Source of the DNA: Heliocidaris erythrogramma
Taxonomy: Eukaryota > Echinodermata > Echinoidea > Camarodonta > Echinometridae
Direction: 5' to 3'
DNA: 64,000 nucleotides
Assembly (NCBI GenBank): GCA_025617745.1
Contig: CM046858.1
Span: 34,294,598-34,358,597 of the forward strand
In this document: in pieces, positions 36,444-47,275 of the stretch
Position numbering within the stretch: the first letter of the stretch is position 1
Layout of the letters: every line of letters starts with the position of its first letter
Notes under the pieces: model-generated
Databases searched by the model: none
What the model was told of the DNA's origin: nothing
Seen by the model: the letters and a program-made list of their open reading frames with translations, nothing else
Position numbers and translations under genes: made by a program

Positions 36444-37329
36444 GTACTGATAAGGTCACATCTTTCTAGCATTCTAACAATATCAACGTAATAAAATTCT
36501 TCTCTATTTCTTTATTAACATTGGAGGAGTGGTCACTAGTTATGGTTATAAAGAAGTTAATTTCACTGCCCATTTTATTATGCCGCTAGGACGAGGCAGG
36601 AAAACAAAGTTAACATATCCATGTAAACGAATGTGTTTAGAGTGATGAAAACTGAACTGTTTTCTTGCTAGTTAATCGAATAGGAATAGTAAGAATTTTT
36701 AATAAGGCTATCAGCTAAAGTTTTTTGGGTTTTATTTAACTTGATATGGTCTTAGTCTCGAAGTGGTGGTGCCGGTCTCGGAGGGAAAAGTCTAGGTCCC
36801 GGTCTCGGTCCTTAAGGTATCGACAACAACACTGGTTTCCATAAATTTTCCTGCTATCCTGCAATTTCTGGATAATGAGATTCAGGTGTAACTTACTAGT
36901 CAGTCAGACCCAACTTCGGAAAACCGAGCACAGGTATATATACTCCGAAAACGGCGTATGAATGAAATCTTGCAAAGTCAACCTGCCAACGATATATATA
37001 TTTGTAAACAAATTTTTAGGCTTTTACTCCAGGTGTTATAGATCGTATGCTCGATCTGTAATGAAAATACATATATATATTCTTAAAAATAATGCTGCGT
37101 GTCAATTACCTTCAAAATACGTGAATGATTCGCCATATGAAATGACTTTCAAATGACAAACATTTGAAATAAATATATCCGCACATTATTTTTGAAACTT
37201 ATATCATCAACAGCAGGTCGACATTGCAGGATTTCCCCATGCCTTTAGTACACACTGTCTCGCACTGAACGATATAGGGCTCTATATTCATCTTGCTCTA
37301 TACGCCGTTTTCAGAGTATAAACGGTTCC

Positions 37330-37516
37330 ATGACATTTGCTCCTGCGACAATTGCTCCGGTCTAACTTTGCCATGTTAATCCTAAACCTAACCCTAACCC
37401 TAATCCTAATCTTCACATGGTTTTAAAAACAAAAACAAATCATGACCTTTACCTTAACCTTTGACCTTTCGAGATATGAACGGAGGAGCAAATGTCGCAG
37501 GAGAAAATGTCGCGTC
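37330..37516 (-). mobile_element. MITE with telomere-like core (best copy)
   Basis: Terminal inverted repeats: GACATTTGCTCCTGCGACAA then TTGCTCC at the left, and GGAGCAAATGTCGCAGGAGA then AAATGTC at the right. The core is CCTAAACCTAACCCTAACCC then TAATCC, the C-strand form of TTAGGG-like repeats, and AACCTTTGACCTTTCG. Opposite orientation to the copies at 5640 and 22306. Confidence 0.82.
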
Positions 37517-37874
37517 ACCGTATAAACATGTGCTCGGTTTTCCAAATTTGGGTCTGACTGCTAGTGTTTGAGTTTCTCCAGTGCATACCATACGTCAATA
37601 CGTCATACGTCAATAACCCGTTTGTAATTATCCAATCCAAGTCGTTTGGTCCTTATACAAAGTCTGCTTCATTACCCCATATCTATATAGTTACAGCCCA
37701 TTCATTGGTCCTGCAGTGTCTTACAACGCTTACGTCTTGCCTTTGTTTTCATATAGCAATTGCTAGCATTTTGCTTGTTTTTACTTAAGGCCCAATGTTC
37801 CTGCAGATCCTTACTCTTACAGCGATCGGACCTAAAATCCTAATTGCAACCTCATCTAGAACAGAGACTAATTA

Positions 37875-38900
37875 TTTATATTTCATTTCATTTATTTTAT
37901 TTTATTTTCATTTCCAAACAATAATATAATACAACATAATTCAATTAATATTTACAAAGTTAATACAAACGATTCGAAGTAATTATCGTATGGCTAACTG
38001 CAAATGACAAACATATAAAACCTTGAACAGAATTAAGTTACTTTTGGAAACTGAGTGGACTGCTAAAAAGCAAGCCTTTAGATTGCAGTCCACTCGCGTA
38101 CAAAATCAACAACAAAGAGCAATTCACCGATTTTGCAAAAAATGCAATATAATAATAATTACAAAAAAGTGTATTTACTTCTATAGCCTAAAGGTTTGTA
38201 GCAAGAAGAATAAAACAAGAGACGAAGAACAAAGAAAGAGGAAAGAACAAAACTGGCAAGACATAGAAAAAAGAAACATTTACAGGGGGATAGGAAGGAG
38301 AAAAAAAAAAGGAGTAATGGGTCTATATGTGCGCACTGCGGGCAAAGGTCTGGGTCCTGAACCCGAACACAATGAACAGTGTATGATTATGGTGAGGGGA
38401 AGTTGAGTGAATTTGCCAGAATTATAAGTTTAGAGGGCTATTACTAAAATTAAAGCAGAAGATTAAGGCCGCAGGTGATGAGTTTCAGAAAGCATTGGAT
38501 ATTTATTTATAAGGGACTTTTTAAGTTTTGCTTTGAAAGAAGTAAGACTAGGAGCTGTTTTTATTGTGTTATCAAGGTCATTCCAACATTTTGGACCGGT
38601 AAAAGTAAGAGTAGATTTAGTAAAATATAGTCCTAGTGAATGGTAGATGAAATTCGTCTGATTGGCGGGTAGGTTATTTATGAATTGTCTTATTTTTGTG
38701 GAACATGACATCAAAGACTAAGGGTAAAGCGTTATTATTTAATTGATTACTGTCATAATTAAAGTGATATACAAATCATTGACCTTCAAAATTTTATTTT
38801 GATGAAATAAAGCATCGGTATGTGATCTCCAAGAAACATTACAAATGGTGCGCAGTGTTTTTTTCTGTAATAGTAATATTCTTTCAAGTACTATGGGTAT
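37875..38900 (-). mobile_element. CR1-like LINE, 3' fragment
   Basis: On the minus strand, about 38900-38720 reads as LERILLLQKKTLRTICNVSW then HTDALFHQ, and 38714-38463 as YFTKSTLTFTGPKCWNDLD then FKAKLKKSLINKY, the typical C-terminal end of CR1-type reverse-transcriptase proteins. The frame changes near 38715. An A/T-rich 3' region ends in an ATTT-rich tail near 37875. The reverse-transcriptase core and endonuclease are missing (5' truncation). Confidence 0.72.
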
Positions 38901-38984
38901 TACCCAAGCGAGCAACCTAGTAGTAGAACCAAGCCCCCCCCCCCCTCCAAATGCAATTTTTTTCGAACAACATACACACCCACT

Positions 38985-39640
38985 ATGGGATAAGACCGCT
39001 ATTCATACAAAAAATATTCATAGGGACCGCCATTTAATAAGACATAAGGATCGCTATTCATAATACGGAAAGAGGGTCGCTGTTCATAATACCAAATCAG
39101 GGTTCTTAATCATAAGGGTCCCTATTCATAAAGGTCTATATCCATAAGGGTCGCTATTCATAAAGGTCAACATTCATAAGGGTCGCTATTCATCCAAGGG
39201 TTGAGGGTTCGAATCTCAGCCCGGCACTAGCGTCTTTTGGCAAGACATTAATCCACATTTGCCACTCTCCACCAGGTGTAGTAAATGGGTACCTGGCAAG
39301 ATTTTATTCCTTGAAATGCACTGTGCGCTGAATACGGCTGCCGGAGCTAAAGCCAGGGGAATTAATATCCAAAACCCTTTGGAAGCGCATAGGGACGTTA
39401 TATCATAATGTGATATGCGCTATACAAGAATAGTGGTATTATTATTACATCATAATCAAAGAAGAGGGTCGCTTTCGTAATCGGAGAAGAGGGTCGCTAT
39501 TCATAATCAAAGAAGAGAGCCGCTATTCACAATTGGAAGAAGAGGGTCGCTATTATAGTCGAAGAAGAGGGTAGCTATTCATAATCGAAGAAGAGGGTTG
39601 CTATTCATAATCAAAGAAGAGGGTCGTCATTTAAATCAAA
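38985..39640 (+). repeat. GGGTCGCTATTCATAA minisatellite, split by a SINE
   Basis: Units of about 17-27 bases (AGGGTCGCTATTCATAA, and AATCGAAGAAGAGGGTCGCT further right) at about 38990-39190 and 39455-39630. A SINE (39194-39447) interrupts the array: a unit is cut after CGCTATTCAT and the array resumes after the SINE tail with CATAATCAAAGAAGAGGG. Confidence 0.82.
39194..39447 (+). mobile_element. tRNA-derived SINE, copy 2 (head-truncated)
   Basis: It begins near the B box (GGTTCGAATCTCAG, about 39207) and contains TTTGGCAAGACATTAATCCA then CATTTGCCACTCTCCACC. Its 3' half differs from the copy at 21530 (GGGACGTTATATCATAATGT then GCGCTATACAAGAATAG) and the tail is (ATT)n. This points to two subfamilies sharing one 5' half. 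Confidence 0.78.
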
Positions 39641-40198
39641 TAAGAAAGAGAAATGGAAGAAGGACAACCCAACCGTACTGTATTTAAGAAAGCCTTACAA
39701 TGAATTTTGGCTTTTGTGAAATATATCCCTATTTAAAAAAAAGTGAACTACATTTAATCAATGCTCTCCACACTTTGAAAGCCGCTCGTCAATTCCTTAA
39801 TAATTAAAAAACGTTGTCTATCCATACATCTACGTGGGAAGAGAGGACCCCTTTCCCCTCCACACACCAACACACACAGATCCAGAATTCTCCGCTTCTT
39901 AACTCTTGTGGAGACCCTAATCCTTTGCCTTTATCTCAAGTTCCAATTCTCAAGTGGGATTGTTGTAGAGGTGGTTGTCCTGGGATTAGTTGTAGGTGGT
40001 AGTTGTCCGGATACGGGCTTGGAAATTGCCGCAAGAAATTTTTGTTTTTATTTTTGGGTTGGGATATCAATTCCCCGGAGAAGTATTTTTTTTTAATACG
40101 TGATTTTAGTAACGTACAATTTATTGGATCTACTGTTCTTACAGTGTGCCCCTGTTTATGGCCATGGACGTGGGAATGAAGTACAGTACTAGTATGCC

Positions 40199-40698
40199 NN
40201 NNNNNNNNNNNNNNNNNNNNNNNNNNNNNNNNNNNNNNNNNNNNNNNNNNNNNNNNNNNNNNNNNNNNNNNNNNNNNNNNNNNNNNNNNNNNNNNNNNNN
40301 NNNNNNNNNNNNNNNNNNNNNNNNNNNNNNNNNNNNNNNNNNNNNNNNNNNNNNNNNNNNNNNNNNNNNNNNNNNNNNNNNNNNNNNNNNNNNNNNNNNN
40401 NNNNNNNNNNNNNNNNNNNNNNNNNNNNNNNNNNNNNNNNNNNNNNNNNNNNNNNNNNNNNNNNNNNNNNNNNNNNNNNNNNNNNNNNNNNNNNNNNNNN
40501 NNNNNNNNNNNNNNNNNNNNNNNNNNNNNNNNNNNNNNNNNNNNNNNNNNNNNNNNNNNNNNNNNNNNNNNNNNNNNNNNNNNNNNNNNNNNNNNNNNNN
40601 NNNNNNNNNNNNNNNNNNNNNNNNNNNNNNNNNNNNNNNNNNNNNNNNNNNNNNNNNNNNNNNNNNNNNNNNNNNNNNNNNNNNNNNNNNNNNNNNNN
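40199..40698. other. Assembly gap (500 N)
   Basis: Exactly 500 undetermined bases, a length typical of an arbitrary scaffold gap. An exon could be hidden here, and the apparent reading frame across it is meaningless. Confidence 0.98.
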
Positions 40699-42033
40699 CT
40701 CTAGTTAACTAGAGCGGCGCTTAGAAGCAGTTTATCTCTATCCCGCTTTTGAACATGACGATAAAAAGCGGCCAATTCTATAACTCTTTTAACAGTCGAA
40801 AATAAAGAAAATTATTTTTTAAAACTAGAATGAAAATGCCCTCGGTTGCGATAATGAAACAAGTATCTGATTTTTTTAAGCTTGAGTTAAATATAGAGCG
40901 GGGAGAAACGAACTTTCAAGCTAAGATGCAGTTTGTCTTCGTCATGTTCATATCGCCAGTCAACATGATGATAATTAGCGGCCAAATCTCTTATTCGTTA
41001 AAAAGCCGAAACAGACAAGAAAGAGTTAGCTATCAAAATAGAATTAAGAAGAACAGTCGAAATTATGATACAGGTGAAAGATTTAGAAGGAGAGAGATTG
41101 TTCGGGCGTTAATTTAAAAAAAAATTAAAGCTCTATTAACTATAGAGCGGCGCTAAGAAGCAGTTTATCTTTATCCTGCTGTTGAACATGGGAATTGATG
41201 ATAAAAGAAATGAAGCTTTTTAACCATACAGAAAAGGACCTGTGTGGAGATTATGACACAAGCTCGTGATTGAGAAGCAGGACCGCGGAACCGGGCTGGG
41301 GCTGCAGCCCCCCTCACTTTTCAGTAAACCACGTGCAAACGTATGGCAGTGCAAAAATGTGGGTTATACACGCAGCGCCACATTCAATACTTTGCCACAG
41401 CCCTACTTTACTCAAGATTCAAGAGCTATTATCTCCACTAATACTCACTCTCTAGAGTTGAACTATATACCAAATTAAAAGCTTATGAAACGAGAATAAT
41501 AATCAATAATAAAATGCAATTTCAAAAAATTCGACTTCTGTCTAATTTTGACGTGACGGGTCACATTTATTTTGGGAAATGTTTTTTATTATTTTAGCGA
41601 GACTAATTCCACTTTTTCTGATTCCTTCTGTATTTTCCATTTTTTCCCCTCGATTTTCAAGCTGTTCAACTTTGTTGATGTATTTATAAAATATTATAAG
41701 ATATTAATATTTATAACTTTAGCCGCCTCGTAATAAGAAAAGAGCTACGGTAACCATTTTTACAGTATTCATGTGTTTTGTTTGTTTTTCTTTATTATAA
41801 TCATCTTTACAGAATCGTTTCGTGGGTATTCTGTCGTTATCTATTCTCAGTTTTGCCACAGATTATAAGCTCTCAGCGGTCGGAAGACTTATGAAATCAA
41901 GAGTTCAAAACGGACTAAATCAGTTCAATTTTCGCTAACGTCTAAAAAATATAAAATAGGGGAAAATGTTCAATAATAACTCCTCTGTTATGATTGGTAC
42001 GCTGGTACAAGAGTATATATATGAACAATGAAC
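40699..42033. other. Non-coding DNA with a partial tandem repeat
   Basis: CTAGAGCGGCGCTTAGAAGC then AGTTTATCTCTATCC at the gap edge recurs near 41135-41180 as a diverged copy, so a repeat of about 430 bases probably extends into the gap. Near 41279 CCGCGGAACCGGGCTGGGGC recalls 13708 and 34291. No gene is seen. Confidence 0.5.
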
Positions 42034-42108
42034 AATGATTGCGTAGCTTAAATCAAAGTTCCCCAGAGCTGTCCTCCCTTTTTGAAATTTTTGCAAAGCT
42101 GAAAAAAC

Positions 42109-42178
42109 GTCTCCGCCGAGAATCGAACCCGGGTCGTTGGCTTAGAACGTAATGCCTTAACCACTAGACCACGGAGAC
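42109..42178 (-). pseudogene. tRNA-like sequence, copy 1 (anticodon arm damaged)
   Basis: On the minus strand GTCTCCG and CGGAGAC form a perfect 7-base acceptor stem. The D arm (GTCTAGTGGTTAAGGC) and T arm (CCGGGTTCGATTCTCGG) fold, and a T run follows directly. The anticodon stem reads TTACG against CCAA and cannot pair properly; compared with the second copy, one base is missing and others changed. It is likely a tRNA pseudogene. Confidence 0.7.
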
Positions 42179-42518
42179 GGTTTAGTAGTTTCGGCAACAC
42201 CAGATTCAATTGACCGACAGATTTGACAAATCTTCAACCTTATTAATTAATTCCTTTGTCGGGGCAGGTGAGTTTTGAACAATGACAAGCCGCATGCCTC
42301 AGCTGGATCCAAGCGAATGCTTTGAGATACATGTATACATGTATACATTAGAATAATTATTAACAATTGTAAGGAAATAACATATACAACAGCTTTGGCA
42401 ACTCTCGTGGAAATAAATACAATGCGAAAGGAAATGAGAGAATAATGATTGCGTAGCTCAAATCAAAGTTCCCCAGAGCTATCCTCCCTTTATGAAATTT
42501 TTGCAAAGGCTGAAAAAT

Positions 42519-42589
42519 GTCTCCGCCGGGAATCGAACCCGCGTCGTTGGCTTAGAACGCCAATGCCTTAACCACTAGACCACGGAGAC
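42519..42589 (-). tRNA. tRNA-like gene, anticodon TCT (Arg) if read by fold
   Basis: A 71-base cloverleaf on the minus strand: acceptor stem GTCTCCG/CGGAGAC, D arm with a 3-base stem, anticodon arm TTGGC-GTTCTAA-GCCAA with a perfect 5-base stem and anticodon TCT, short variable loop, T arm around GGGTTCGATTCCC with one G-G mismatch at the outer pair. The B box GGTTCGATTCC is intact and ATTTTTC follows at once, a good polymerase III stop. The D and T arms look more like a Glu- or Asp-type tRNA than a usual metazoan Arg-TCT tRNA, so identity is uncertain. It may be a tRNA-derived repeat. Confidence 0.6.
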
Positions 42590-42796
42590 GGTTAGTAGTT
42601 TCGACGACACCAGATTCAATTGACCGACAGATTTGACAAATCTTCAGCCTTATTAATTAATTCCTTTGTCAGGAGCAGGTGAGTTTTGAACAATGACAAG
42701 CCGCATGCCTCAGCTGGATCCAAGCGAATGCTATGAGATACATGTATACATTAGAATAATTATTAACAATTGTAAGGAAATAACATATACAACATA

Positions 42797-44995
42797 TATA
42801 TATATATATATATATGATATTTGATAACGGTACATTAAGTCGACACCTAACAATGCAGTTTATTCCGTCATAATAGCGACCCCTACATTAGGTCGACAGT
42901 TGAACAAAGAAAAAGAACAAAAACTGTCCTCCTAATGTACCCCTTAGTCGTTTATATATATATATATATAATATATATAATAATTTATTTATATATTCGG
43001 GATTATTCTTTTTTATAACCACCAACTCCGATCCGCCTTTGGAAAAGCAAGTAATCGAAGATGGATATATTTTGTTAGATGCCTTTTGCTGAGTTATATG
43101 ACTTTCCCAAAACGGGGGGGGGGGGGGGGGGGCAATGTTATTACAACATGGACACCATGCCCATACAGGAATTTACAAAATGGGCCCTGAAAAGTAATCA
43201 GCTTTCGAACTCAGAATACCCGAAACAAGTATTGTGTAATGTGTTCACCACCCTAAACATGAAGGGGGATAATGTCAGGCTGTGAAAAGTATAACCCCCC
43301 CCCCCCCCCCTGATTTTAGCATTTTTATACCCATTTCACTGTATTATTATATCATCATGATGGGCACGTTCATCGCCGGGTATTGAAAAGAAAAAAAAAA
43401 ACCTTTTAATGTGTTTTTGTGTACAGGCATGGTGCGCACCTTGTCATGGCATTGCCCCCCCCCCGGAAATGGATGTGTAGCGACAATTTGTAGAACACTA
43501 TTCAACGTGTAAAATGCCCGAATTGGAGCTCCATTGACAAAATCGGGGATTAGCTGAACTGCTTCGTTCGTATTTTCTTTGTTCTCATCTGCAATGAAAA
43601 GACAGGAAATCTATTCATACTTTTTGAAACCGTTAGAACCTAAGCTGCGCTCAGTTTATCGTTCGTAATTTATGTCGCTTGACTGAATATATTGAGTTCA
43701 ATAAAATGTGAATAATGTTACTTTTTTTATACAGAAAAACAATTCAGCAGACGAAGCAATAATGAAAGTTTGTGTGATGCTGATGATGAGAAATTGTGAA
43801 CTCCATAATAAACCTATGAATGTAAGATAAAAAAAGTAGAAGAAATGCCCTCAAAAGATTTTCATCTATACTTCATTATGCATTTGATTTTTTTTTTGGC
43901 CTCATGACTCCTTCCCGCGATAAAAAAACAGCTGCATGATTCCATTGCACGCGCGATCACTTCAGGAGTTGAAAGTTGAAAGTGTAATTACGAATACAGT
44001 AGGCCTCGACCTACTACTACTTTCATTTGCTCAAACTTTACTCTGTCAGCTCCAACCCGTCAAAAAAAAATCCGATCAATGATAAAATAAACTTTCGTGG
44101 AAAATATATTAAAAAATGAAAAAAAGTTTCTATATGAAAATCAATCCGGTGGCAAAGCTGGAGAAAAAGAACCCGGCCCGCGAGGCGAAGTGGTCGATCG
44201 ATCTAATTTGCATAAACTATGCAAATAAGGCAGAGATCGAGGGTACACGTAATTCATATGGAAATGATAGAGCGTGCGTGCACAACTAGCCTATTTTGAT
44301 TGGGCGGTTCTCGGCAGTGAGCCTGAGCGTTGCTATGTGCGCTTTTCGATTCGAGTTCAAGAGGTTTTGAAACTGTTTTTCTACCCCAAATCGTTATCAT
44401 TTCAAAGTAAAACAAAGCAAACCACTATGTCAAATGTACAATCATTCGAATCAGTAAGGATTTATGTTTATTCATGTAGTAATGAGTAAAATAAATGGTG
44501 TAAAAGTGGGCTGGTCTCTTCGATTTTCTCAGGCCGCATATCTCAAACTTGCTAAAACGTCGTAGCTTTCGCGCTTTTAATACTGGGAAAGGAACTTTTT
44601 TTAAGCTTCCTCTTCTCCCTTTTCGTACATTTCTTTGTTTTCCCTGTTTTCTGTACTCTTCTCTTTCCTAAAACATTGTATAGTTCTTTTGTTTCCCCTT
44701 AATCTATCCTCTTCTCTCTCTTTATGTATTTCTGTCTTCAATATTTCAGCATGGGCAATGGAACAAATTTTTCCGCGATATGGCTAAACAGTTGTGTACA
44801 AAAAAAAGGCGCGGCTGGGGCACGTGCCACTCCCCCCCCCCCTCCTCCCGTAGATATGCCACTGAAACGAATAACATTTGTTATCAAACACAAACAAATG
44901 TTCATATAAGCTACTGTAAACGTTAAACGTTAAACGTTAAATTTTTCATAATTAGAATAGATAAATATCTAAATAGTAAAATTCAACTTCTTCTC
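42797..44995. other. Non-coding DNA with TA repeats and homopolymers
   Basis: (TA)n lies at about 42797-42815 and 42955-42972, poly-G at about 43113-43132, poly-C at about 43295-43310, 43455 and 44832. A possible 29-codon exon (43735-43821) is discussed as a finding. Nothing else coding is supported. Confidence 0.5.
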
Positions 44996-45167
44996 GGGGT
45001 ATTTCATAAAGCAGTTCGTAAGTTACGCACGACTTTACGTACGATTGGTGGTCAGTTTTTGTACTAAATGATTGAGAATCTGATTAGTATAGCACCCAAG
45101 AACATGTTCCAGTTGTTCGTAAAGTCATTCGTAACTTTACGAACAGCTTTTATTATGAAACACCCAA
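44996..45167. mobile_element. MITE with GGGTATTTCATAAAGC terminal repeats
   Basis: GGGGTATTTCATAAAGCAGT then TCGTAAGTTACG at the left mirrors CGTAACTTTACGAACAGCTT then TTATTATGAAACACCC at the right (reverse complement, some gaps). Around 172 bases, no coding capacity. Confidence 0.8.
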
Positions 45168-46164
45168 GGCATAGATTAAGCCGTCAATAACAATAATATC
45201 TCCGCCATAATGCGAAAGCGTCATGAGCAGTATAAAACTTTAATACACAATGAAACGAACGCGCTGTACATGGCCAACGATTACATTAATATTTTACAAA
45301 AATATATCAGCATCAAGGCAGAATAGTAAATATTTGGTCATAAATTTAGATAAATGATTAATCAAATTAGATTTTCTAGTACCTATTTCTTCATAGCTTA
45401 TTTAGTTTTGTGTAATCCGAGGGAATACCACCAAACGAAAAATACATTCACCCTCTTGTTGTTCGTAATATTTTATGGTAAAAAGAAAGAAGAAACATAA
45501 AATAGTTAAGAAGAAGAAAGAACTCATGGCTGTTGTATTAGTGATTTCATTTAATTTGAAATAACTCTTTTAAAGCAGGGAATTACTCGACATACTATAT
45601 AATTATATTATTTTCTATTCATGAGTGTTGCACTGCCTCCTTTTGAACAATTAAGATGTCGGCATCTTTTAATAGCATAACTATAACCATAAACACTAGT
45701 ACTAGATATTTAACAGAAGTAAAATAATAAATATACCAGTTGACATGTATCCAATAAAGTCGTCGCTGTTCGCCGTATTTTTCATGTATTAATTTGGCTT
45801 CTAGCATATGCATAAACCAAACACTAGAGGGGGGTATTCAACAACCGCGATCTCAAAAACTATCCAACAATGTCAGTGCGGGCTATTTACGGCGATTCAC
45901 CTGCTAAACGAGATAAATAGAACTTCCGCCGCATCGCTCAGTCGGCGTGTTGAGAACAAAGCCGGGCCGCAGGCGCGCCGAATCAATCGGCGCCGCCGAG
46001 GGCCCGCCGATGTAAAAACTTTCCGTAAGAAGCCTAAGTGCCCCTTTTGTCTTTTGACACCTATATACCTTTATATATATATATATATATACATGTATAT
46101 TAGTCAGACCTTACTTCGGAAAACAGCAGCATTATTTTTGAAAAAAAAATATTTTATCAACAGG
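45168..46164. other. Unassigned non-coding DNA
   Basis: AT-rich with small open frames of no recognisable family. A GC-rich patch at about 45955-46010 (GGGCCGCAGGCGCGCCGAAT) stands out from its surroundings. TA repeat at about 46071-46090. Confidence 0.4.
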
Positions 46165-46690
46165 AGGTCTAATGCCATGATGACCTTGACATTGACCCCT
46201 GAAGGTCACGGTCAAAAATGGCGCCAAAAATGAATACTAGCTTTTGAAAAACTGAAAGTGGCCCAAAATCGAAAGTTTTTTCGACCCCTGCCTGGCGCCC
46301 ATGGTCCCTGATCTAATGCCATGATGACCTTGACCTTGACCCCTCAAGGTCACTGGCGCAAATGGCGCCAAGATTAATACAGTAGGCCTACTAGCTTTTT
46401 GAAGAACTGAAAGTGGCCCAAAATCTAATTCCATGATGACCTTGACCTTGACCCCTCAAGGTCACGTTCAAAAATGGCGCCAAAAATGAATATTAGCTTT
46501 CTGACGTCAAGGTCATCATGGCATCAGATCGGGGACCGTGGGCGCCAGGCATACGTCGAAAAAATCCGATTTTAGGCATTTTTGAATATCAAATGAATAT
46601 CAAATGAATATCGAATAACGTGGAAAATAAATTTGAATTGAATTGAATTGAATTAACGAATAACGAATATCAAAACAACTTCACAGACCT
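46165..46690. mobile_element. Minisatellite-bearing element with TCAAGGTCA half-sites, copy 3
   Basis: It starts with two to three units in reverse orientation (CCATGATGACCTTGACCTTG then ACCCCTCAAGGTCAC) and then turns to forward orientation near 46503 (GTCAAGGTCATCATGGCATC), ending in AAAACAACTTCACAGACCT. A (GAATT)n tail-like run at about 46630-46655 interrupts the end. Same family as 20005 and 31022; here the inverted half dominates. Confidence 0.8.
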
Positions 46691-46799
46691 AATATTTTGT
46701 ACCCATATATACTCTAATCTAGCTCACAAACTGTGCCTTAAAGTCCCCAAAAGAGCCACATAGGCCTATCTAGCTCCAAATAATCAGAGAGGCTTTGTA

Positions 46800-47275
46800 A
46801 TAATAGATTCTCCTACTGGTATCAGCACAATGACGGGCAGTGGAGAAGGGGGCAGGAGGGGCACAATGCTCTAAGTTATACAAGAATGAGCAGTGCCCCT
46901 AAATCATAAAAGGAAGGAGGACAATTTTTTTCTAAATTTTTTTCCAAAGCTCGCTCGCATTTACCATAATATCATCATATTAGGAAAATCGCCGTTTTTC
47001 AAAATATCTTGAATATTTTGCTCGCTCGCTTCGCTCGCTCGCAAATCAATAATCAGACCACTGCACTCAACTGCAAAGTAGTTTTTATCTAGAACTATGA
47101 TCCTCGATAGTGTATTAATCAGAATGCAGCGGTATACTATAACGTCTCAAAGTGGCATTTTCTGCCGCGTTTTTTTGTTGTTGTGGGTGCCCGTTTTTTT
47201 TCTTCAAAAAAGTGTCCCTTTTTGTTGGTGCCCCCCCCCTCTTTGAAAGATGCTACGCCGCCCCAGACCCCACCC
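46800..47275 (-). mobile_element. GCGAGCGA MITE-like repeat, inverted copy
   Basis: GGGCAGTGGAGAAGGGGGCA ... TTGCTCGCTCGCTTCGCTCG ... CCCCCCCCTCTTTGAAAGAT then GCTACGCCGCC is the reverse complement of 8692-9125. Sequence to its left (46731-46800) also matches DNA just right of the other copies (GGGGACTTTAAGGCACAGTTT in reverse), so the mobile or duplicated unit is larger than the MITE. Confidence 0.7.

Larger units (their letters stand above)
36444..40198. other. Intronic or intergenic repeats up to the gap
   Basis: The first 450 bases match DNA after the exon at 19131; GTCCTTAAGG then ATCGACAACAACACTGGT matches 14474-14500. Then come a telomere-like MITE, a CR1-like LINE fragment, poly-C at about 38934, and a GGGTCGCTATTCATAA array with a SINE in it. 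39650-40198 shows nothing recognisable. Confidence 0.5.
42034..42796. repeat. Tandem duplication of a tRNA-bearing unit (two copies, about 355 bases each)
   Basis: 42034-42390 and 42444-42796 match from AATGATTGCGTAGCT to GGAAATAACATATACAACA with few changes. One difference is an extra GTATACAT in the first copy. Each unit carries one minus-strand tRNA-like gene. Confidence 0.88.

Noticed and set aside
40146..40712. 188-codon open frame
   Set aside because: It runs through 500 N; there is no sequence to support it.
41813..41938. Possible 3' terminal exon: good CTTTACAG splice site and 41 open codons to a stop
   Set aside because: No recognisable domain, no poly-A signal close by, and chance of such an open stretch is high.
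44274..44489. 71-codon frame near GC-rich DNA
   Set aside because: No recognisable domain, no splice or promoter support.
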